NCBI GenBank assembly: GCA_027627225.1
Contig: CM051030.1
Span: 21,161,105-21,225,104 of the forward strand
Direction of reading: 5' to 3'
Length of the DNA stretch: 64,000 nt
Origin: Congeria kusceri
Taxonomy: Eukaryota > Mollusca > Bivalvia > Myida > Dreissenidae
Shown here: piece after piece, positions 56,085 through 64,000 of the stretch
Layout: every line of letters begins with the position of its first letter
How positions within the stretch are numbered: position 1 is the first letter of the stretch
The notes under the pieces: model-generated
What the model saw: the letters and a program-made list of their open reading frames with translations, nothing else
The model's database searches: none
Told to the model about the DNA's origin: nothing
Translations under genes and position numbers: made by a program

Positions 56085-57170
56085 GTTTTCGGTAAGCTAG
56101 TTTCTGAGGCTGGCTTGAGGGATTTCATGCAAACTTAAAACATTTATTCTCCATATTAAAATGAACCTATAGGCCAAGTTTTGTAACTCTAGTTTGAAAT
56201 GTGTTAAAATTATGTCCCTTTTTACACTTTGAAAGTTTACATATAACTATATGGACAGGATAAAGTTTTTCGGTAAGTTGGTTTCTCAGGAATGGCTTGA
56301 GGGATTTCATTCAAACTTAGATTACTTATTGCCTATATTAAAATGAACTCATAGGCCAATTTTGATAACTCTATTTTAAAATTTGTCAAAATTATGGGCC
56401 TTTTTACACTTAGAAATGTTACATATAAGCTATATGGACAGGTTAAAGTTTTTCGGTAAGCTAGTTTCTCAACTTTTCTTTTCCGGTCTCTAACTTGAGA
56501 ACGGATTACACTATTATAATGAAACTTCAAAAAAATATACCTTATAGCGAGACCTCGCTTGGGATTGCATATGGGGTGGGTATGGTCAAGGTCACTGTTA
56601 GTAAAATAGAAAAACAATTTCCGCTCAATAAATTCAGAACGTATTGAGATTTTTTAATAATTCTCAATACATAGATACCTTATATCAAGATCTCACTTGG
56701 GATTGCATATGAGGTGGCTGGGGTCAAAATAACTGTTACTAAAATTAGAAAAACTGTTTCCGCTCAATAATTTGAGAACGCATTGAGATATTTTAATGAA
56801 ACTTAATACATATATACCTTATATCGAGACCTTGCTTGAGATTGCATATGGGGTGAGTGGGGTCAAGGTCACTGTTACTAAAAATAGAAAAACGGTTTCC
56901 GCTCATTAACTTGGGAACTCATTGAGATATTTAAATGAAACTTTATACATTTAGACCTCTCTTGGGATTGCATATGGGGTGGTTTGGGTCAAGGTCAGGT
57001 TTACCATTTCTTAAAATTTTAATGATGTGCTGACTTTAATGCATTTTGTTCAATAAATTTGGTTTTCGTGGAATTTCCATGTTCCTTGTTTTAGCAAAAA
57101 AAGCAAGTGACTCTGACAAGCACAAGAAAAGTCGAGCGCGCTGTCCTCCGACATCTCTTGTTCTTGGAGT
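56085..57170. repeat. Family I doublet and family C array with end motif
   Basis: 56085-56470 has two units of about 185 bp (GGCTTGAGGGATTTCAT, CATATAAC(T/C)ATATGGACAGG, GTTTTTCGGTAAG). 56470-57010 is family C (GGGATTGCATATGGGGTGGG, about four units). 57132-57162 carries TCGAGCGCGCTGTCCTCCGA then CATCTCTTGTT, nearly identical to the end of the family D element. Confidence 0.85.
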
Positions 57171-57992
57171 TACGGGACTTTGAAGATGTCATTGTGTCAT
57201 ATCTATTTCTCAGGAACTGCTATATGAAATTCAATGATGCTTGATGGAAAACTAAATTACTAGGAATTGAAATAACCATACTGGTATAACAGTCATGATC
57301 CATTACTTTTATTTATTTTATTTTGTTTATTTTATATTTTTACAATTTTACTTCATCTGCATCTTCATATTGTATTTATGTGGTATTCTCACAAACAGTT
57401 TTGATGTCAGAATTGGTAGTGCAGTTCTAGTGATTTTTAGTCATTTTACAATCTTTGCCCTTCCCATTACATTAATATTGCTTGACAAAGCGCATTGGGG
57501 TGCATCCATCAGTTTTACTGATACCCTTGTTTAGTTTTTCTCTTATTTTGATATAGTTACAATGTTTAAGTAAGAAGCATTTAAAAGTCTGCTGCAAATA
57601 TTTATGCCAGTATGCGAAAACATTCACATCTGGTGGATTTTAAACAATACAAAGCATCCAACAGCGTCAGTTATGACTCATTTAAAGGTTACGTGTTATT
57701 ACTGAATTATTGTAATTGGTGAGTCTTAGGTTGAGTTGTACAGGTGTATCTAGACTATTTCTTCTATTTTCCCAATGTTTTTTGTATTACAGCCCTTTGT
57801 TTAACATGCTAAGTTAGATACCATGTCGTCCTCATGGGCATAAAATCGCTAAAATTGCGGACGGCTTTTGCGGATACGGACTGCGGATATATGGAAACGG
57901 TCCAACTGTTTTTAAATTGTTCGTTTTTTTGCAGACGCAGATTTGCGAATGCGGAAACGGGAATATGGAAAAGCGCCCTTATGGTGTATAGA

Positions 57993-58102
<110 letters not shown>

Positions 58103-58368
58103 CGTGTCACAAGTCTCTATGCAACCAGCGTATTAGCAGGATATGGAATGTTTGTACTGCAGTAACATAACATGATATTTTGGTGTCCCAATATTTAGGG
58201 ACACGAAACAATTCAATTTTGAAATGTGTCCCAATATTTAGTGATTCAAAAATTAATTATTACCATCAAAAATAGGGGTGTCCCAATATTAAGGATGTCC
58301 GAATACTTAGGTTAATTACGGCATTTAGTTTAATGCTCAAGTTATGACTGTACTTAATACGATTGCAG

Positions 58369-58722
58369 CTCGGGCTGCTGCACAACAGCCTTCAGTGTTC
58401 CCGTCTCCAACAGCACCAGTGGTGGAAGGTCAGAATCTGACACTGGTGTGCTCCTACACTGGAACTGAAACCATCATTCTTGTTGGTTGGGATGAGAATA
58501 ATTCACATGTAGGTACAGTGAGAGTTACAACGTCCAATCCCTGTGCAGCGAATGGAGGTCTAAGTAACACCAGCGTATATAGTGTCGAATGTAGAGGTAA
58601 CAACGTGTTTGCTGTCAACATCATCCGTGTACACAGGAACAGGAATAAGGCAGCATGGAACTGTCAAATGTTGATTAGGGGAATATATAACACTAGTGTG
58701 AAAACTCTGGTTGAAGTACAGG
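58369..58722 (+). CDS. Locus 3: V-like Ig domain exon
   Basis: A 354-nt phase 1-1 exon (acceptor CGATTGCAG, donor GTAAGT at 58723). It reads AAAQQPSVFPSPTAPVVEG, then QNLTLVCSYTGTETIILVGW (B-strand Cys and core Trp), SVYSVECRGNNVFAVNIIRV, HRNRNKAAWNCQMLIRG and VKTLVEVQ. NRNK replaces the usual DxG before the F-strand Cys, as in locus 2a. The frame also extends upstream to an ATG at 58344 (MTVLNTIAARAAAQQ), so an unspliced start is possible, but that leader is only weakly hydrophobic. The extracellular N-terminal domain probably binds ligand. The exon is intact, unlike its copies in 2a and 2b. Confidence 0.8.
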
Positions 58723-58796
58723 GTAAGTAAAATGTTTAAATAGGACATGAACATTAAATTATATTTTTTTAAATTACAATAAACATGGCATGTTTT

Positions 58797-58817
58797 AGTG
58801 TCGAATGTAGAGGTAAC
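58797..58817 (+). repeat. Intronic duplicate of a 21-bp exon segment
   Basis: Bases 58581-58601 of the V-like exon are repeated exactly 75 bp after the exon end, preceded by TGTTTT. The repeat contains AG and GTAAC, so it resembles a cryptic splice pair. Confidence 0.8.
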
Positions 58818-59079
58818 CAGTAAACATTTTTGGTTGCTTATAATGTTATACCAACATTGGACCCCGATGTTAGATCAACGTTGGATTTTGTTTGTTTTTT
58901 TTCAAATCGGATGATTTTTCTGCTGAAGTTTGGGGAATATTTGCCTGTCTATGGCTATAAAGGCAACTCTGGCAATCTTCTTGTCAGAATCAACTGGATT
59001 TGGAAAGAATTTCAAAGAAATGTTCCTTGGGTGGCCCTCTACTAAATTCTTTCAAATAAAATTTCCCACAAATGAAGAT

Positions 59080-60250
59080 TTTATTTTTTTTGTAGGGGGG
59101 GGGCGGTATATAGGAGTGTGCTTGTCAGGCTGCCTGGTTTGTCGGTCTGTCTGTCTTTTTGTTTTTATGGTTTCCGTACGATAACTCAAGAAAGGCTTGA
59201 CATGTTCAAATAATTTTTGGTACACATGTGTATCATCTTAAAGTACAGGTCCAATTAAACTCACAAACCACTTAATGTGGACAGAGTTATGGCCTTTTTT
59301 TGACTTCAATTTCCTAAAAATAATGTTTCTGGACTATAATGCAAGAAAGGCTTGATATAATCAAATAATTTTTGGTACACATGTGTAACAGAATAAAATA
59401 CAGGTAAATTTTGACTTTTGGTTACAAACCACTAATTATTGACAGAGTTTACAAAAACCACTAAATGTTGACAGAATATGGCCTCTTCTCGACTTAAATC
59501 CCCTCAAAACATGGTTTACGGACACCGATTTGAGAAAGGCTTGACATATTCAAATATTTTTGGTACACAGGTGTAACATCATTAAATACAGGTCAAGTTC
59601 GACTTTGGTTACAAACCACTAAATGCTGGCAGAGTTATTTTAGCCCTATTTTGACTTAAATTCCTTCAAATCACTGTTTCCGTACAATAACTCATGAAAG
59701 GCTTCACATAATTTAAATAAGTTTATCTACATTGGCGTAAGATTATACAATACAGGTCAAGTTCGACTTTGGTTACAAACCACTAAATGTTTAAAGAGTA
59801 ATGGGCCCTATGGAATTAATTTTTTTCCAAATACACTGTTTCCCGATGATAACTAATGAAAGACTTGATATATTTAAATAATATTTACTACATAGGCTTA
59901 ACACCGTAAAATACAGGTCGGGTTAGACTGTGGTAATAAACCACCAAATGTTGACAGGGATCTCGATCTCCGTTTTTTGATGCAGAAATTCTGCATCATT
60001 CCACCAACGAAACGTGTATATTTTCCCCCATTTTAGGCCAAATTTCCCCCTAAATTATGGCCCCTTTTTGACTTAAAATCCCTGAAAACACAGTTCCCAG
60101 ACAATATCTCATGAAAGGCTTCACGTATTGAAATTCTTTAAGGTGTAAACGTGTTTATTTTAGTTAAATATGTGTAACATCATAAAATAAAGCATTTTCT
60201 TTGAGTCCTTTCTTTTTAATGGATGCCACTGTTTTGTGACAAGGCCATAT
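59080..60250. repeat. Family J tandem array (about 165-bp unit), intronic
   Basis: The head GGGGGGGCGGTATATAGGAG is followed by about six units with AAGGCTTGACATATTCAAAT, TTTTGGTACACATGTGTAAC, AGGTCAAGTTCGACTTTGGT and TACAAACCACTAAATG. Confidence 0.88.
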
Positions 60251-60289
60251 TATGTGGTATATTCGTCACTCTAGTAAACATTTTAGGTT

Positions 60290-60810
60290 TAGCTCACCTG
60301 AGCTTTTGCGATCGCCTTTTGTCCGTCGTGTGTCATCTGTTGTTTGTCTTCAATATTTTTGTCGTCGCTCTATCTTAAGTGAGTTCGAAACTGGGTTATG
60401 TGGTGTCAAGGTCACTGGAGAAAAAGCTTGGAAACACTCTAGAGGCCACATTATTTGCCCAGTCAACGTGAAAATTGCTGAGAACATTTGTTCTTATGAT
60501 ATCTCGGTCAATTTCGAAACTGGGTCATGCTGGGTCACAAACTAGGTCAGCAGGGCAAATTAAAGAAAAAGCTTGTGAACACTCTTGAGGCTACATTTGT
60601 TGCCCAATCAACATGAAACTTGCTCAAAACATTTGTTCTTATGATATCTTGGTCAGTTCCAAAACCGGGTCATGTGGGTTCAAAAACTAGGTCACCAGGG
60701 CAGATTAAAGAAAACTATAGTGAACACTCTAGAGGCCACATTTATTGCCCAATCAGCATGAAACTAGCTTAGCCCCTCAGGTTTGTGACCTTGGGCCTCT
60801 TGTTCTTTAA
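60290..60810. repeat. Family A element, intronic, complete-looking
   Basis: It starts TAGCTCACCTGAGCTTTTGC with CTTTTGTCCGTCGTG, continues with about three to four units (GAAACTGGGTCATG, AAAAGCTTGTGAACACTC, TTGCCCAATCAACATGAAAC), and ends with CCCCTCAGGTTTGTGACCTT then GGGCCTCTTGTTC. Both ends are therefore visible. Confidence 0.88.
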
Positions 60811-60949
60811 ATTTCTCTGAATATGCTTTTACATTTGTACAAATGATACATCCCAGGTGTGACAGTAAAACTTACGTTTACCATTGAAAGCCTTTGAAGT
60901 GGTACGAACTGATTACATTATTTGACTTAATGGGCTGTATAGGAATCAC

Positions 60950-61690
60950 GAGTGTTGGTCTGTACGTTAGCACGTTGGTACGTTGGTACATTGGTAGGTC
61001 CCATATTTCGTTTCTGCTCCATAACTTCGTAATGACTGGAAGGATTTAAATATATAACTTCAGATTATTATTCCTCATGACCAGACAATGTGTCTCGTGC
61101 ATGACCCATGCATGTCCGTCAATGGTCAAAGTCACAATTCAAGGTCAAAGGTCAAATACTTGTATTTTGTTTCCGCTCCATAACTTCTTAATGCCTGCAA
61201 CTTCAGATAATTATTTTGCATGACCAGACGATATGCTGCATACATGACCCATGCTTGTCCTTCAAAGTTCAAGGTCACAATTCAAGGTCAAAGGTAAAAT
61301 ACACATACAATACTTGTATTTCGTTCTGCTCCATAACTTCGTACTGCATGGAAGGATTTTAATATAACTTAAGATAATTATTCCCCATGACCAGACAATG
61401 CTTGTCAATCATAATGCCTAGTATGATTTAATATAACTTCAAATAATTATTCTGCATGACCAGATGATGTATCGCTACACGACCCATGCTTGAAGTTTAA
61501 AGGTCAAGGTCACAATTTAATGTCAAAGGTTTAATATTTGCATTTTTTTTCTCCGTAACTTCTTAATGCCTGGAAGGATTTTAATATTACTTTAAATTGT
61601 TACTCCACATGACTAGACAATGCATCACGCTCACGTCTCACGCTGATCAGTCAAAGGTCAAGGACAGAATTCAAGGCCAATTCATGTGTG
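60950..61690. repeat. Family F variant array with DR1 motif, intronic
   Basis: Units of about 180 bp contain GCTCCATAACTTCGTAATG, GGAAGGATTT, CATGACCAGACAATG and CAAGGTCACAATTCAAGGTC. AGGTCAAAGGTCA at 61142-61154 is a second exact DR1 site. Confidence 0.85.
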
Positions 61691-62411
61691 AATCATTCGA
61701 GCTTGTACTCTTTTTTTTACATTTCAAGCCTATTTTTCTTTTAATGCGGGTCATTTTGTCAGTCAATAAATTGTTCTGTGTCTAAGCTCTACATACGTGT
61801 CAAAGCTCTACATCTGTGCCAAAGCGGCATGTAGATCTAGCGGTATTAATCACCTTTTTTGATAGCTCTAGATAAAACTGTTTTATAGTAATAATCCAGC
61901 ACTTATATCACTTGGTACATATATTAACACTAGTTTTGTTTAGTTTTTATGACAGTTTTCTTAAATTTTTTATTTTATTTGTGAGAATGAACGCTGTGAC
62001 TGACTATTTGTATAAAGAGATCACTGACATTCTTCGTATGCGATATCCTACTATAATTATTAACAAGCTGTCGGTTACATTTAACTTTTATTGAATGATC
62101 AATTCTTGCATGTTATCATGTCAGTGATAAACAATATTTATATCTTCAACTGAATAAATTATTAGGAACGTTATTCATGACTCATTTCTGAACATTGCTT
62201 CCGTTAAAAGACATCAATATTATATTACATAATACATTATACGGAGTTACGCAACAATATAATTGCTGGCTATTGTCCATATCTTAAAAGGAATCCTTTA
62301 AAGCAGGGGCCCGTAACACAAGTAACTATGATCCATTAAATGCAGGTGAGCAACCTGGCTAGGGCCATCTTGGTCCTCTATTATATATTTAATGTGCATT
62401 TCTATTAACAG
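61691..62411. other. Intron sequence before the second locus 3 exon
   Basis: Mostly unclassified. 62343-62383 carries GCAGGTGAGCAACCTGGCTA and GGCCATCTTGGTCCTCT, an isolated copy of the right-end motif, about 30 nt before the exon acceptor. Confidence 0.5.
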
Positions 62412-62729
62412 TTGGAATAATTGGAGTCACCATGACAACCGCCTCTCCGGTAAACATAATAGCGGACACCCAGGGAACCTTACAGTGCCAAACATCAGGC
62501 GGCCTACCGTCAGCCACAGTGACCTGGTACATGGACGCAGGAGTAGGGTTTGTGGACGTATCCTCAAACTCATCTAGTCTCTCTGATACAGTGGACGGGT
62601 TATCAGTTGTGACAAGTACTCTGAGATTGATTCCACCAAGAAACAACAACAACAACATCAATGTGTACTGCAGCGCTAATAATGTGGGACCAAGGTTCAG
62701 TTCTAGTACAGCCAGGGTTGACGTGCTTT
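62412..62729 (+). CDS. Locus 3: C2-like Ig domain exon (318 nt)
   Basis: A phase 1-1 exon after TCTATTAACAG, with donor GTAAGT at 62730. It reads GIIGVTMTTASPVNIIADTQ, GTLQCQTSGGLPSATVTWYM with Cys and Trp, then VVTSTLRLIPPRNNNNNINV, YCSANNVGPRFSSSTARVDV. Length and motif order equal those of the locus 2b exon at 24107. The five-Asn run (AACAACAACAACAAC) is a small in-frame microsatellite. The exon joins the V-like exon in phase (G plus TT gives Val). Confidence 0.85.
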
Positions 62730-63048
62730 GTAAGTAGATTATGTTAACTTAACATGTTTTGCATCAGGAGGACCTCAGCTGCAATGTCTGCCGTTTGATT
62801 TTAAAACCACTTATTGTGTCATTTAAAGTAAACACGGTTAAATGAAGTTTTGGGACCTGTAAACAATAGTACATGTAGCAGCAATCCAGACTAATAAACG
62901 TGCATAAGATAAAAGACACATATGAATATTTTCACATGTTGAAAAACTGTTATATGCATACTAATTAATGCACACGTTTTACAAGTTTTAATGCGTAACG
63001 TACACATCGTAATCCACAGCATATGTAAAATGTGAAGATTGTTTTCAG

Positions 63049-63345
63049 ATGGACCAGACATTCCGCATTGCCAATACAGAGATTCCGCTGTGACAGGAAG
63101 TATTATGATAACTCTGGGAGGCACACTGAGCATCAGTTGTACCAGTAACAGCAACCCGACTCCTGCTGGATACAAGTGGACATTACCAGACGCCAGTACA
63201 CAGATTGGTAGCCAATTGAATGTAACAAACATACAAACTGCAATGCAAGGTTCATATATGCTTCAAGTTTGGAACACAATGGCACCGACAGGAGGCTCAG
63301 CTGTAAATGGGACGAAGAGTAGAACATTAACAATAGATGTACAGT
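63049..63345 (+). CDS. Locus 3: second C2-like Ig domain exon (297 nt)
   Basis: A phase 1-1 exon after TTGTTTTCAG, with donor GTATGT at 63346. It reads GPDIPHCQYRDSAVTGSIMI, GTLSISCTSNSNPTPAGYKW, LNVTNIQTAMQGSYMLQVWN and TLTIDVQ. The F-strand Cys is absent (SYMLQV), while an extra Cys near the N terminus (HCQY) is conserved with 24654-24947. The remaining Ig, transmembrane and tail exons of the locus must lie beyond 64000. Confidence 0.85.
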
Positions 63346-64000
63346 GTATGTAATCTAGGGGTGTAACGATATCACTGTATCATATCGCGATATATCGCAA
63401 TATTGAAATGCGCTGTTTCTCATTCTATCTCTCTAAAAGTACCATGGTTTTTGACGGTCAAGTTGTATTAAACAAAGCACGCTCTTAGTCTGTTCATTGT
63501 TCATCTTCAATTAATTCAGGAAAAGATCGTAATGTTCAATATCTGGCAAACATGAACAAAAACATTAAATCTCACCAGCACCTATTTTCCTGTCATATAT
63601 CAACAGCGAGTCTTAGAAAAGTATGTTTTAAGACAATTAAATTCAATACAAGTCTTTAACAGCAAAGTTGTGGTTGTTAATGTATAACAAACACATGCAT
63701 TATGTTTTACATTTGTGCATTTAAAAGAAACATTCTGTCAACTAGGCAAAATTAGTATGTTATTCAGCGAATAATGAACTGATAATTTTTATCACAACTT
63801 CAACAGTATTAACGTTTTAGTCTTAAAAATACAATATGTTGACAAATTACATGATTCAAACTTTACAATTCTGTTTCGATAGCAAATCATTACATTATTA
63901 TAATCATCATTGCGGAGCAGATATGTAGACAAATGCAAAATCAACACAAGAGTGACGGAAGTAATAATTAATAACAAAACAGTATATAAAAAAAAACAAT
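63346..64000. other. Locus 3 intron to the window end
   Basis: AT-rich intron with no further exon recognised. A GATATATCGCAATATTGAAA motif lies near 63388. The gene continues outside the window. Confidence 0.6.

Overview
The window looks like AT-rich nuclear DNA of a bivalve mollusc, possibly a heterodont such as a Dreissena- or Mya-like mussel or clam; the genus is inference. The reasons are many GT-AG introns with consistent phases, tRNA-derived SINEs, a 5'-truncated non-LTR retrotransposon, and a dense load of tandem repeats with 140-185 bp units of the kind common in bivalve genomes. No bacterial gene, rRNA gene, CRISPR array or intact tRNA gene was seen.

Every gene I can support belongs to one family and lies on the + strand: a tandem cluster of single-pass immunoglobulin-superfamily (IgSF) receptors. 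Four loci are visible. Locus 1 (1248-7378) is the 3' part of a receptor: one whole and one half Ig domain, a Thr-coding trinucleotide tract, a transmembrane exon, and a tyrosine-rich cytoplasmic tail with two mutually exclusive endings. Locus 2a (19460-21053) is a decayed copy with a signal peptide, a V-like domain and two C2-like domains, broken by stops and frameshifts. Locus 2b (22365-28869) starts with a signal-peptide exon and has two intact C2-like exons, but its V-like exon, two further Ig exons and its transmembrane exon are damaged; its three tail exons are open and encode YVNM, ITYESL and EYEIV motifs. Locus 3 (58369 to the window edge, perhaps starting at 39121) has intact V-like, C2-like and C2-like exons and runs off the window.

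The loci share a grammar: Ig, transmembrane and first tail exons are phase 1-1; the C2 pair is 318 nt then 294-297 nt; the tails use a 54-nt exon (phase 1-1), a 37-nt exon (phase 1-2), then a terminal exon. The extracellular Ig domains would bind an unknown ligand and the tails would recruit SH2-domain proteins, so immune recognition or cell adhesion is the likely role. Two orphan signal-peptide exons (34435, 39121), both exactly 58 nt with phase-1 donors, and an orphan V-like relic (12556-13003) suggest further exon shuffling or gene loss.

The rest is intron or intergenic sequence. 1-3345 holds repeat arrays inside locus 1 introns. 7379-19459 has a SINE, a 190-bp direct-repeat pair and a minus-strand transposon-derived relic. 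28870-39120 is largely featureless AT-rich DNA with CpG-rich patches and short tandem repeats. 39640-57170 is almost entirely tandem-repeat elements, SINEs and a dead retrotransposon, and may be one giant first intron of locus 3. 58723-62411 is an intron filled with three more repeat arrays.
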